64,000 nucleotides of DNA, from positions 24,270-88,269 of the forward strand of contig JAPHSX010000046.1 of the NCBI GenBank assembly GCA_026196575.1, given 5' to 3'. Below, piece by piece: positions 40,612-50,088 of this stretch (positions are counted from its first letter, which is position 1; every line of letters starts with the position of its first letter). Made by a program: the position numbers and the translations under genes. Source of the stretch: Gammaproteobacteria bacterium (GTDB taxonomy: Bacteria; Pseudomonadota; Gammaproteobacteria; Thiohalomonadales; Thiohalomonadaceae). The notes below the pieces were generated by a model. That model had not been told where the DNA came from. It made no database searches and saw nothing but the letters and a program-made list of their open reading frames with translations.

Positions 40612-41289
40612 CTACTGGCCGTAGGCGCGCAGCTCATCCACATCATGCACCCTGATGTGGAGTCCCTCGACCGAGATCAGCCCCTTGCTGCTGAGGGCAT
40701 TAAGGATGCGTGACAGGGTCTCGGGGGTGATGGAGAGGCGTGAGGCGATGATATTCTTCGCCGCCGGCAGGGTGATCTCCGCCACCTCGTCATCGCAGGC
40801 GGGAATGAGGTGGCTCAGGTAGTTGACCACGCGCAGGGTGGCGTTCTGCAGGGTGAGGGCGTCGATCTCGTTGAGGTGGCGCTTGAGACGCACACTGATA
40901 TCGGCCATCACCTGAAAACAGGTGTCCACCGAGCCGCGAAGAATATCGAGAAACACCCGGTTCTTAATCGCGTAGAGCTCGGTGTTGGAGAGCGCCTGCG
41001 CGTTGACCGGGTAGGCGGGGATATCAAGGAACATCAGCGCCTCGGCAAAGGTCTGGCCGGGGCGGATGATCTCAATCACCTTCTCCTGCCCCGCCGGGGA
41101 GAGACGGTAGAGTTTGATCTGCCCGCTGCAGAGCAGATAAAACTCATCCGCCCGCGCACCTGCCTCGAACAGGTGCTCGCCCGGTTGCAGTGATCTCACG
41201 GTGGTCGCCTCGAACAAGCGCTCCAACTGCTCGTCGCTCAACGCCCGGAACAGATGATTCTCGCGTATTTGTTGTTTTTGTTTCAGCAT
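40612..41289 (-). CDS. dnr: Crp/Fnr-family regulator, Dnr-like
   Basis: 225 aa; cNMP fold (LQPGEHLFEAGARADEFYLLCSGQIKLYRLSPAGQEKVIEIIRPGQTFAEALMFLD) and HTH (IIASRLSITPETLSRILNALSSKGLI); lacks FNR-type N-terminal Cys cluster. Confidence 0.82.
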   Translation of the reverse strand: MLKQKQQIRENHLFRALSDEQLERLFEATTVRSLQPGEHLFEAGARADEFYLLCSGQIKLYRLSPAGQEKVIEIIRPGQTFAEALMFLDIPAYPVNAQALSNTELYAIKNRVFLDILRGSVDTCFQVMADISVRLKRHLNEIDALTLQNATLRVVNYLSHLIPACDDEVAEITLPAAKNIIASRLSITPETLSRILNALSSKGLISVEGLHIRVHDVDELRAYGQ

Positions 41290-41345
41290 GGAGCCGATTA
41301 TCTACGTCGCACACAAATTGTGCAATGAGCGGCTGCCGCACCCTT

Positions 41346-42260
41346 TCAGGAGGGCAAGAATTCGATGGGATACTCAAATTTATAGGGGGGCACCGGTTCC
41401 GCACCAAAGTCGAGCATCGAGATACGTGCCACCAGCTTCTGTTCCAACTCCTCGTCCTGCAGCTCACTGGAGAGCACGCGGCACCTGCTAACCCTACCAG
41501 AGGGGTCAATGGTCAACTCCAGTACCAGCTTGCCGTCCAACAGTGGATTCTTGCGCAGGGCTCGATTATAGATGGCATAGACACGTCCCTTGTTACTGTC
41601 GAGCACCCGCATGACCGTCTCCGCATCACGCAGTCGCGGCTGATTCTTGCGCTTGAACTCCTCCTCGGCCACCGCCACCAGCGAAGGGTTGACCGCCTCA
41701 GCCTGGCTCATGGTGTGATCACCCAGCGCGCCACCGTTGCCAGAATCGCGACTGTAGCCGCTGGTGTCGATGCCGCCACTCCCCCGCGAGGCGCCACTGA
41801 TGATGTTACTGCCCAGGCGCACGGCCTTATCAGCGCCACCCATACTCAGCGTCTGCGCCCCCCGTGCCTTACTGGCGGCATCGGTGGCGCGCAGCGCCGA
41901 GAGCTCATCCGCCAGCGCCAGCAGCCCGCTCTTTTTCGCCCTCTCGCGTGCCGGATTCAACTCCTTTGGCGCCGCCACCCTCTTCACCTCCTCCTTGGGT
42001 TCCTCCAGAGGCTTATCTGCCCTCTTCACCTCAACCTTGGGCGGCGGTGGACGCTGGCGCTCCAGCAAAAACCGGGCGATCCGTGGCGGCACCGCCGTGA
42101 CCTGGTCACGCTCAGGCGCCGGCAGGTCGAACCACGGGACCACCAGCCCCAGCAACAGCGATACCGCCAGCACCATTAACAACGTCTTGAGAAACAGCCG
42201 CTCCTCAACGGTATTGCGATTCCAGGGCAGATAGCCCTGTGCTATCACAGCCGCCGTCAT
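41346..42260 (-). CDS. TonB-like / AgmX-PglI C-terminal domain protein
   Basis: 304 aa; one N-terminal TM, Pro/Lys/Glu-rich spacer, C-terminal VYAIYNRALRKNPLLDGKLVLELTIDPSGRVSRCRVLSSEL. Confidence 0.8.
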   Translation of the reverse strand: MTAAVIAQGYLPWNRNTVEERLFLKTLLMVLAVSLLLGLVVPWFDLPAPERDQVTAVPPRIARFLLERQRPPPPKVEVKRADKPLEEPKEEVKRVAAPKELNPARERAKKSGLLALADELSALRATDAASKARGAQTLSMGGADKAVRLGSNIISGASRGSGGIDTSGYSRDSGNGGALGDHTMSQAEAVNPSLVAVAEEEFKRKNQPRLRDAETVMRVLDSNKGRVYAIYNRALRKNPLLDGKLVLELTIDPSGRVSRCRVLSSELQDEELEQKLVARISMLDFGAEPVPPYKFEYPIEFLPS

Positions 42261-42263
42261 CGC

Positions 42264-42776
42264 CTAGACCTTCTCCCTCGGCTTGCGGCTGACCGCCAGG
42301 GCGATGTTGGTGAAGTTGGCCTCGGTACAGGTAGCCATGATGCGTTTGAGCAGATGATAGGGGAGCGCCCGATCCCCCATGATAGTCACCTCTGCGGTGA
42401 GGGTTTCACCATCGGTGTCCACCCGCAACAACCCCCTGCGGGCGACATGCTGTCTTAACCCATCGAGCAGCTGAGGGATCACTAACCCCTGCTGCTGCGC
42501 AATATCGACAATCCGCACCACCAACTGCCCCTGCAACAGAATGTGATCACCGCTGACCAGCAGCAACAGTGTCTCCTCTGGCAGCCGATCCGAGGTGGAT
42601 TGCGGCAGCTTTACCGACTTGCTGTTGGGCAGCTCCTGCACGCTGGAGGAGTTGACCAACAGAAAGAAGACGAGAATGGTGAAAATATCCATCAGCGACA
42701 CCAGATTGAGCCCGCTGCCACGACTATTGCGTTTGTGGTTGCGCTCCATGCGGCGGGCGCGGCGCGACATTTTCAT
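42264..42776 (-). CDS. ExbD/TolR family biopolymer transport protein
   Basis: 170 aa; LNLVSLMDIFTILVFFLLVNSSSVQELPNSKSVKLP, single TM with conserved Asp. Confidence 0.85.
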   Translation of the reverse strand: MKMSRRARRMERNHKRNSRGSGLNLVSLMDIFTILVFFLLVNSSSVQELPNSKSVKLPQSTSDRLPEETLLLLVSGDHILLQGQLVVRIVDIAQQQGLVIPQLLDGLRQHVARRGLLRVDTDGETLTAEVTIMGDRALPYHLLKRIMATCTEANFTNIALAVSRKPREKV

Positions 42777-43282
42777 CAGTGGGCCGCCCGCTGGCCGGAT
42801 CCCGGTGCGTCACCAATGGAGATCTGGGGAAAGAGCTCCACCTCCACGCTGGTCACGCCGCTTGAGACCCTCTTGCTACGCACCGTATCCATCAGGGTAA
42901 TGAGCGTCTGGTACTCGGTACCGGGCTCCAGCAACAGGGCGATCTCCGTGTGCTCAGGGTACCGTCGCTTCAGTCGGTAGAGGGTATCGGAGAGCGCCTG
43001 GGTGTCCACCCCACCCACCGTGCCGGGCAAACGTTCGAGCGGTTTGTCCGCCGCATTATTAATAATCAACTCGTTGCCGCGCAGGATCAGCTCCAGCTGC
43101 AGCGTTGGCCTCTCCCGCACATCGTCTGCCGCCTCCACCTGCGGCAGATTGAGCTGCAGGATGGTGCTCTGCGAGAAGACTGCCGAGATCAACAGAAACG
43201 GCACCAGGATCACCATCAGGTTCATATAGGAGGTGATATTGAGTTCGCTCTCCGCGGGGCGCCGACGAAAACGTCGTCTCAT
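42776..43282 (-). CDS. ExbD/TolR family biopolymer transport protein (second copy)
   Basis: 168 aa; ELNITSYMNLMVILVPFLLISAVFSQSTILQLNLPQ; note Asn (YMNLM) where ExbD normally has Asp. Confidence 0.82.
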   Translation of the reverse strand: MRRRFRRRPAESELNITSYMNLMVILVPFLLISAVFSQSTILQLNLPQVEAADDVRERPTLQLELILRGNELIINNAADKPLERLPGTVGGVDTQALSDTLYRLKRRYPEHTEIALLLEPGTEYQTLITLMDTVRSKRVSSGVTSVEVELFPQISIGDAPGSGQRAAH

Positions 43283-43938
43283 GCAGCGATATCCTCCTCA
43301 AAGTCGCCACGCGGCACGCTGATAAGATTGAGACACTTCACCGAGGCCATCTCCAGACTATCGACCACCTCGGTGGTCTTGGTCTGCAGCACCGAATGAC
43401 AGATGAGCAGCAGGATCGCCGCCATCAGCCCGAAGGCGGTGGTATTCATCGCCACCGAGATACTCGCCGAGAGGAGGTCTGCCTTCTGCGCGGGATCGGC
43501 CTGGGAGACGACAGTAAAGGCCTGGATCAGACCGATGATGGTGCCGAGTAGCCCCAGCAGTGTGGCCACATTGGCCAGGGTACTTAAATAGTGGGTACGC
43601 CTTTCCAGGCGCGGGAGGATCTCCATCATCCCCTCCTCCATCGCCATCTCCACCTCCTCGCGGCTCTGCTTGTGCTGCACCCGCTCCAGCCCATAGATAA
43701 GGATATTGGCGATCGCGGAGCGGGACTTCTTGGCCTGCAACAGCGCATCGCCAAAAGAGCCCTTGTAGAGGTGCGGCACGATGCGCTCCCACTCCTTGCG
43801 GTTGCGTATCCGCTCGGCACTGAGAAAGATAAAGCGCTCGATGACAATCGCCACCCCGGAGGCAAAGATAAACAGGATGGGATACATGAACTGCCCCCCA
43901 TCCTGAAAGAATTTTATTATGCCGTTAAAGATCTCCAT
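43279..43938 (-). CDS. MotA/TolQ/ExbB proton channel family protein
   Basis: 219 aa; LSTLANVATLLGLLGTIIGLIQAFTVVSQADPAQKADLLSASISVAMNTTAFGLMAAILLLICHS. Confidence 0.9.
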   Translation of the reverse strand: MEIFNGIIKFFQDGGQFMYPILFIFASGVAIVIERFIFLSAERIRNRKEWERIVPHLYKGSFGDALLQAKKSRSAIANILIYGLERVQHKQSREEVEMAMEEGMMEILPRLERRTHYLSTLANVATLLGLLGTIIGLIQAFTVVSQADPAQKADLLSASISVAMNTTAFGLMAAILLLICHSVLQTKTTEVVDSLEMASVKCLNLISVPRGDFEEDIAA

Positions 43939-43986
43939 CGCATCCTCCAGTCGGATCGCCTTGTCTCATCATACTTTCCAATCACC

Positions 43987-44247
43987 TCACTGCCGCCAGC
44001 GCGACCACGCGACATCCAGCTCCAGCTGCTGCGAACTGAGCGGAGTGTAGAGCTCGTCCAGCATACTGTGCGCCGGCAGGAGCGAAAACGCCTTCATGCG
44101 GCTACGTTGCCACGGCACGATAAAGGTCACCCGCGGGCTCGCCTCAATCCCCTTGATCGTCGCCCCTGGCAGTATCACCCGCCGCTCCGGCTCCGCCGCC
44201 AGCGGCCAGGCAAACAGCAACAGTGCGGCCAGCACACCCCGACTCAC
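43987..44247 (-). CDS. Small secreted hypothetical protein in Exb/TPR cluster
   Basis: 86 aa; signal peptide MSRGVLAALLLFAWPLAAEPE; overlaps the next upstream gene end (ATGA-type). Confidence 0.6.
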   Translation of the reverse strand: MSRGVLAALLLFAWPLAAEPERRVILPGATIKGIEASPRVTFIVPWQRSRMKAFSLLPAHSMLDELYTPLSSQQLELDVAWSRWRQ

Positions 44248-44882
44248 TCTCTCCCCCTCTTTACCCGCTGCTCCAGATCGGCGATCCAGAGCTGCACCTC
44301 ACGCTCCTCGCCGCCCACCAGTTCGAGGTAACGGCGGTAATGCGGCAAGGCCTTCTCCCCCTCGCCCAGATAGAGCTCGTAGAGGATGGCAAGGTTGCGG
44401 TGGCTACGGGCATAGGTGTCATCACTGGCCAGCGCCTGTTGATACATCGCCAGCGCCTGCTCGAAACGGGCCTGCTCACGGTAAAAAAACCCCAGCCGGT
44501 TATAGAGCGCGGCCCAACCCGGACGCAACTCCAGTGCCCGCAACCATGTCTGCTCGGCCTTGTCGGCATGGCCCAGTTGCCACTCGATAGTGCCCATGTT
44601 GGCATGGGCGACCGCCAATCCAGGGGAGGCGGCAATCAGCTCCTGCAGCAGCTCACGCGCCGTCTGCCACTCAGCGGCGCGCATCACCTCCAGCACGGTA
44701 TCCAGCGCCTGGCGCTGCGCCTCGTCCAGCGGTGGCGGCATGCTCTCAAGCTGTTGACTCTCGCCACGATCGGTGCTCGGCGGCGGTTGCGCGGGCGACG
44801 GGGGCTGCCCGGTGGTCGCACAACCTGCCAGCAGCAACAGCAACAGCAACCACATGCCGGCAAACGATTTAATCACGGCCAT
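44244..44882 (-). CDS. TPR lipoprotein
   Basis: Start at MAVIKSFAGMWLLLLLLLAGCATT (lipobox LLAGC); TPRs (GWAALYNRLGFFYREQARFEQALAMYQQALASDDTYARSHRNLAILYELYLGEGEKALPHYRRYLEL). Confidence 0.82.
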   Translation of the reverse strand: MAVIKSFAGMWLLLLLLLAGCATTGQPPSPAQPPPSTDRGESQQLESMPPPLDEAQRQALDTVLEVMRAAEWQTARELLQELIAASPGLAVAHANMGTIEWQLGHADKAEQTWLRALELRPGWAALYNRLGFFYREQARFEQALAMYQQALASDDTYARSHRNLAILYELYLGEGEKALPHYRRYLELVGGEEREVQLWIADLEQRVKRGRE

Positions 44883-47658
44883 CGAAGAGCTCCTCACTCA
44901 GCTCCGACTTGGCGTAACGCACAGGGTGCAGCTGCGCCAGCACCGCCAGACTCTGTTTGGTCCACTCATCGAAGAGTCCCTCGGAGATGCGGGCCACGTT
45001 CGCCTCATGCACCTGTAGCGCGCTCTCCTCGAAGGGGTAGGCCTGCTCTTCGAGCAGCAGCTGATACTGCTCCAGCTCCTCCTCATTAAGGTTGGCGGGC
45101 CGCTCCGACTCCAGCAGAGCCTTGGCAAAACGCCGGTGCAACTCGGCGATGTGGTAGCTGGCGTTGGTGGTCGCCTCCGCCACCTGATAGTCGATGATGC
45201 TGGCGTAACGCGCAAGCGCCTGCTCCATCACCGATTTTTTCTGCCGCAGGCTCTTCTGCAGCGGCTCCACCAGCGTCACCCGATCGAAGGCCTCGAACAA
45301 CGGCCGCGCCAGTACCAGTTGTGCCGAGGCGGCAAGAAAACGGCTGCGTGGAGTACCGACCACGCCACTGCCAGCGTAGGCCTTGACCAGGAAGTTAGCC
45401 CAGCGGTCACGTTGAAAGGTATTACCCTGTGCCTCATGGAGTGTGACCAGCTTCCAGCGCATCTCCATCGCCGGCTCCAGCGGCGCGGGAAAATTATTGA
45501 CATAGGCCCGGTAGGTGCGGATGCGTGACGGGGTATCATCGAGCTTTTCGTACAGCTCGGCGGCCAGCCACAGGATTTCACGCTTTTCCCGCTCCTCGCC
45601 CTTGCGCATATAGAGCGCCTCGAACTCCCGCGCCGCCTCGAGGGTGCGCCCCGCCTGCATATAGGCCACCGCCAGCTTGTCGCTGACATCGGTCATTAAG
45701 GGGCTTTTCGGGTAGGTGCGGCGGAACAGCTGCAGTTGCCCTATTGCCGCCTCCCAGCGCCCGGCGGCCAGCAGTGCCGCCGCCGCATCATAGTCCGAGG
45801 TCACCTGAATTTTTGAGCCCGACGCCAGCTCGCCGACGCGTTTAAAATGGTTGGCGGCGCTCTCCAGGTAACCCTGCGCGCGCGCCTGCTCGGCCTGCTT
45901 GTAGATGGCGGCGGCCAACCATTCGAGGCGCTGATGGTAGAGGGCATCGGCAGGCCGGCTCATCGCCAGTACCTGACGGTAGGCCGTCTCGGCCTCGGCG
46001 TAATGGCCCAACTCAAATTCGCTGTAACCCAACACCGTCCAGGCGGCAAGCAACACTGCATGTTCCGGCAGGGGACGGCGGTTCAGCAACCGATGCACGG
46101 TATCGGCGGCGCGCCGGTACAGGTGCATGCCGTAGAGTTCCTGTGCCGCGTTGGCCAACACCCGCGGGGTGCGGGAATCGTCACGGAAGGTATTGACGAA
46201 GTTGAGACTGCTGCTCACCGCCAGCCAGTGCCAGCGCTCCCGGAACTCACCGGCAGGCAGTGTCTGCTCGTGTCGTTCGTAGGCCACCAGCGCGGCATAA
46301 CCGGCCGTGGCGCTGCCCTCGGCACGGGGATAGTGGTAGGCACTGCGCTCGTAGGTGGAGACCGCCTCGTCGTAGCGTTGGTTGGCAAAGAGGGCCTCGG
46401 CCAGCATGAAATTGAGCTGTGCCGACTCGGATTCCGCGGGAAAAGAGTCCAGATAGCGACGGTACCAGTGGATCGCCGTGTCGTAGTCCTCCGCCTTGCC
46501 ACTGCGCTGCGCCAGGGCGTGGGCATTGGCGGCCAGGGCGTGGTTGATCTCCTTCAGATGGGGCTGCAGGAACTCCTGTGCCTTAACCGGCAAAAAACGC
46601 CAGTGCTCCCCCTGTAACCGGTAACGCTCGACAAACTCCTCACGTGCCTGCTGCAGCTGGCGGACAAAACCACCCAAGCGGTAGCTCTCCAGCACCTTGA
46701 GTTGCAGCACCGGGGCATAGGGGTGGCGGGGGATGCGGGTGACAAAGCCAAGTGCCGCCTCGGCCGCGTCGTTGTAGCGCTCCTGGCTGATATAGCGCTC
46801 CACCAGCACCGCATAGAGCAGGTAGGCATAGGGCTTGAGCGTCTCATCCACAAACATGCGACTCAACATGTCCTCGCTGCCAAGGGCGACTGCCAGGGTC
46901 GTGCCACGCAACACATCGGCCACCATCTCGCGCTCACCGCGCATCAGCGGCAGTTGTTCCAGCGGTTCACCGCGGCTCAGCATGGCCGGGGTCAGCTTGC
47001 GCTTCACCAGATGAAAGAAGTCGTCAAAGGCTAATTGCAACTCCATCTGACGCAGCTCGCCCCACGCCTTCTTGTAGAGGGCCTGTTCATAGAAGGGGTT
47101 GAGTGCCCCCTCCTGCAACACCGCCTCGTAGTGCGCCACCGCCTCGCGGTTGTCGCCCCGGCTGAAGAGGTGTTCGCCACGACGGAATAGCAGCTCCGGA
47201 CGATATGCGCTCTCGGGGAAATGGGTAAGAATGTCACCCATCACCTTGAACTGCCTTCCCGCCTCCCCCTGCTGGGCGAAGGCGCGTGCCAGGTTGTAGA
47301 GTACCTGTTCGTTGTCAGGGTGGTCGGGAGCGGCGTCAAGTACCTCAAGGTAACGGGCAATACTGCCGCTGTAGTCATCACCGGCCGCCGCCATCGTCCC
47401 CTCCACCTCCAGGTCGGCGACGCGCTTGGTAGCCTCACGCTGTAGCGCCGGGTCGTGGTGGTGCAACAACACCTCGCGATAGGCCTGTAGCAGCTGCGCG
47501 GCATCACTGTTGAGGGGCATGCTGTCACCGACATAGACATGACGATCACGCAGCTCATCCAGATGCACCGCTTCACCCGAAGGCGTCGATTGCAGGGTGA
47601 CGCAACCGCCAAGCGCAACGGCCAACAACGCAGGGAGCAGGCGGCAAAAGTGGGGCAT
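44869..47658 (-). CDS. Large TPR outer-membrane lipoprotein
   Basis: 929 aa; LLPALLAVALGGCVTLQS lipobox; many TPR-like units (YDEAVSTYERSAYHYPRAEGSATAGYAALVAYERHE; HYAEAETAYRQVLAMSRPADALYHQRLEWLA). Confidence 0.85.
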   Translation of the reverse strand: MPHFCRLLPALLAVALGGCVTLQSTPSGEAVHLDELRDRHVYVGDSMPLNSDAAQLLQAYREVLLHHHDPALQREATKRVADLEVEGTMAAAGDDYSGSIARYLEVLDAAPDHPDNEQVLYNLARAFAQQGEAGRQFKVMGDILTHFPESAYRPELLFRRGEHLFSRGDNREAVAHYEAVLQEGALNPFYEQALYKKAWGELRQMELQLAFDDFFHLVKRKLTPAMLSRGEPLEQLPLMRGEREMVADVLRGTTLAVALGSEDMLSRMFVDETLKPYAYLLYAVLVERYISQERYNDAAEAALGFVTRIPRHPYAPVLQLKVLESYRLGGFVRQLQQAREEFVERYRLQGEHWRFLPVKAQEFLQPHLKEINHALAANAHALAQRSGKAEDYDTAIHWYRRYLDSFPAESESAQLNFMLAEALFANQRYDEAVSTYERSAYHYPRAEGSATAGYAALVAYERHEQTLPAGEFRERWHWLAVSSSLNFVNTFRDDSRTPRVLANAAQELYGMHLYRRAADTVHRLLNRRPLPEHAVLLAAWTVLGYSEFELGHYAEAETAYRQVLAMSRPADALYHQRLEWLAAAIYKQAEQARAQGYLESAANHFKRVGELASGSKIQVTSDYDAAAALLAAGRWEAAIGQLQLFRRTYPKSPLMTDVSDKLAVAYMQAGRTLEAAREFEALYMRKGEEREKREILWLAAELYEKLDDTPSRIRTYRAYVNNFPAPLEPAMEMRWKLVTLHEAQGNTFQRDRWANFLVKAYAGSGVVGTPRSRFLAASAQLVLARPLFEAFDRVTLVEPLQKSLRQKKSVMEQALARYASIIDYQVAEATTNASYHIAELHRRFAKALLESERPANLNEEELEQYQLLLEEQAYPFEESALQVHEANVARISEGLFDEWTKQSLAVLAQLHPVRYAKSELSEELFDGRD

Positions 47659-49133
47659 CAGTCGCGTTCCTGACGGCGCAGGGCCAGGTCGTGATTACGG
47701 GCAATGGCGAGTCGTGCCCGCTCCATGTAGGCAGTGAGGCGCTCATCACGGGCCTGCAGCGCGGCAAGACGGCTACGGCGGTACCACTCCGCGACCGTAG
47801 CGATCTCCCCATCAAGCGTGGCCAGATCGGCGTTAATCCGTGCCGCCGGATCGGTGGCGGGATGGGGCGAGCGTGAACTGGTCTGCAGCGTGTTGCGGAT
47901 GAAGGCCTCGGTACGTTGCGCCACCAGGGCATCCACACCGGTACCGGTGAGCGCATCCGGCTCGGCGTAGACTGCGCGCAGCAGTGGCCACAGCCGCTCG
48001 AAAAAGGCACCCTCATCCAACCCGGTCAGCCCGCTCTCCCCTTCGGCGCTACGCCACTGTTGGCGTAACGCCAGCAGGTGTGCCAGCGCCACCCCGGCAA
48101 CGGAGTGGCGGGCCAGTGGATCCGGTTCATCCGTCAGCACCGCAGCGATAACCTCTGGTGTATAGGGCCGGACGTGGCGCTGGCGCTGCGTGGCCACCGT
48201 CTGACGCCCCTGCTCGAACCGCACCAGCAGACGTTGATAGTGTTCGATTACCCGCTGGCTCGGCCCCTTGCTGGCAATGGCGGCGGCAATGGCCAGCTCC
48301 GCCTCCTCGGCCAGGCTGTCTTCACGCCCCTCCGCCAGCAGCTCCAACCACGGCACCATGGCATACTCCGCACCGCGCAGCGCCAGCTCGGTCCAACCCA
48401 GCGCCAACAACGCATCCCGGCTGTAGGGGCCACTCAGGCGCACCCGCTGCAGGAAATTCCGTGCCTCCCAATGCTCTTGGCGTTGTAACAAGTGGTACCC
48501 CAGCAACAGGTTGGCCCGATCACGCAACGCCGACACGGCGGGAGTCGCCTCGGTATGTCCGGCGATCTCCTGCAGCAGAATCAGCCCGTGTTCAACCCGC
48601 CCGCCACGCAGTAACAGCACGGCATAATTGAGCCGCGCCAGCAGGACGGCGCCCTCCCCACCCTGTACCTGGCCATAGCGCCGCAGCGCCTCATCGACAG
48701 CGCCACGCTCCAGTGCCGAGAGTGCCAACATCTGCTGATGCTCATGCTCCAGCGTTGTATCGAGCTGGCCACCGATAGCCGACAATTGTAGCGTCGCCGC
48801 CGCCCACTCACCGCGCTGGCGGTATTGGCGCGCCAGTAGCAGGCGACCCATATCACCCAGCTGCCGGACAGAGGGGCCGCCCTGGAGTTCATCCAGCGGC
48901 CGCTCGGCCGCCTGTAGCATTCCCATCTCGCAATAGAGTTGCGCCAGCAGCAGCTGCAACCCAGCCAGCCCCTCTGGGGAGATCTCGCCGGGTTGGGCCA
49001 GTCGCTGTTGCAGGGTGTGGTAGAGGGTAAGCTGAGGGGAGAGTGACGTGTGCGGCACCGCAGCCGTCGCCACCGCCGCATGCAGGGCGGTCATAAGCGT
49101 AACACTGAGTATAAATGGCAAATGTAACCGCAT
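47658..49133 (-). CDS. Secreted TPR-repeat protein
   Basis: Start set at MRLHLPFILSVTLMTALHAAVATAA (signal peptide); helical repeat region; abuts next gene. Confidence 0.78.
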   Translation of the reverse strand: MRLHLPFILSVTLMTALHAAVATAAVPHTSLSPQLTLYHTLQQRLAQPGEISPEGLAGLQLLLAQLYCEMGMLQAAERPLDELQGGPSVRQLGDMGRLLLARQYRQRGEWAAATLQLSAIGGQLDTTLEHEHQQMLALSALERGAVDEALRRYGQVQGGEGAVLLARLNYAVLLLRGGRVEHGLILLQEIAGHTEATPAVSALRDRANLLLGYHLLQRQEHWEARNFLQRVRLSGPYSRDALLALGWTELALRGAEYAMVPWLELLAEGREDSLAEEAELAIAAAIASKGPSQRVIEHYQRLLVRFEQGRQTVATQRQRHVRPYTPEVIAAVLTDEPDPLARHSVAGVALAHLLALRQQWRSAEGESGLTGLDEGAFFERLWPLLRAVYAEPDALTGTGVDALVAQRTEAFIRNTLQTSSRSPHPATDPAARINADLATLDGEIATVAEWYRRSRLAALQARDERLTAYMERARLAIARNHDLALRRQERD

Positions 49134-49270
49134 CCCTCCCCCTCGTGTCACCATGCCGGCCACGCCTTCAACACACTAAACCGACAGGTAACATAGTATT
49201 TATTGCTTTTTATTCAGTCAGATAGTCGTGTCCACCGGGATCCACGTGCTTCCGCTGATATTATTGTTTT

Positions 49271-49291
49271 AGCGCCTTCGGCGAAGGCGCT
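49271..49291. repeat. Perfect palindrome in divergent intergenic region
   Basis: agcgccttcg-g-cgaaggcgct, 10-bp arms, between the divergent TPR cluster and nth. Confidence 0.7.
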
Positions 49292-49452
49292 ATAGTCCTA
49301 CAAATCATCCAGCCTGTGCAAATTTTCCGCAGCACAAAACATATGATGCACACTGCCCTGGTAGCGGAATCCATGGGTCACGGTACTAGGCAAACTGGGA
49401 GCCATTCGCTACAGTAGCCACAGCGCCATCACCAATCCCACCACGCCGCCTG

Positions 49453-50088
49453 ATGAATAGAGAGAGACGCCAGCAGATCTTCAGCCGTCTGCGCGCCGAG
49501 AACCCCCACCCCACTACCGAGTTGCACTACACCACACCGTTTGAGTTGCTGGTGGCGGTGATCCTCTCGGCGCAGGCGACCGACAAGGGGGTCAACAAGG
49601 CGACGGCCAGGCTCTTTGCCGTGGCCAACACACCGGAAAAAATAGTGGCGCTGGGCGAGGCGGGGTTGAAGGAGCAGATCAAGACTATCGGCCTTTACCA
49701 CACCAAGGCGGCCAACATCATCAAGAGCTGCCACCTGCTTATCGAACGGCACGGCGGCGAGGTGCCGGCAGAGCGCGAGGCGCTGGAGGCGCTGCCCGGG
49801 GTCGGACGCAAGACCGCCAATGTGGTGCTCAACACCGCCTTCGGCCAGCCCACGGTGGCGGTCGATACCCACATCTTCCGTGTCGCCAACCGCACCCGTA
49901 TCGCCCCCGGCAAGACGGTGCTGGAGGTGGAGAAGAAGCTGCTCAGATTCATCCCCGCCGAATTTCTGCAGGATGCCCATCACTGGCTCATCCTGCACGG
50001 GCGCTACGTCTGTGTGGCACGCAAGCCGCGCTGCGGCGCCTGTATTATTGAGGATCTCTGTGAATATAAATCGAAGGCGATAGAGTGA
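49453..50088 (+). CDS. nth: Endonuclease III
   Basis: 211 aa; HhH (LEALPGVGRKTANVVLNTAFGQPTVAVDTHIFRVANR) and C-terminal 4Fe-4S loop (CVARKPRCGACIIEDLC). Confidence 0.96.
   Translation: MNRERRQQIFSRLRAENPHPTTELHYTTPFELLVAVILSAQATDKGVNKATARLFAVANTPEKIVALGEAGLKEQIKTIGLYHTKAANIIKSCHLLIERHGGEVPAEREALEALPGVGRKTANVVLNTAFGQPTVAVDTHIFRVANRTRIAPGKTVLEVEKKLLRFIPAEFLQDAHHWLILHGRYVCVARKPRCGACIIEDLCEYKSKAIE

Noticed and set aside
41290-41345. Possible FNR/DNR box upstream of the Dnr-type gene
   Set aside because: The palindrome cacaaattgtg is present but does not fit TTGAT-N4-ATCAA; not enough for a site call.
49190-49450. tRNA or ncRNA gene in the TPR-nth intergenic region
   Set aside because: No cloverleaf or CCA-type 3' end could be drawn; only the 21-bp palindrome stands out.
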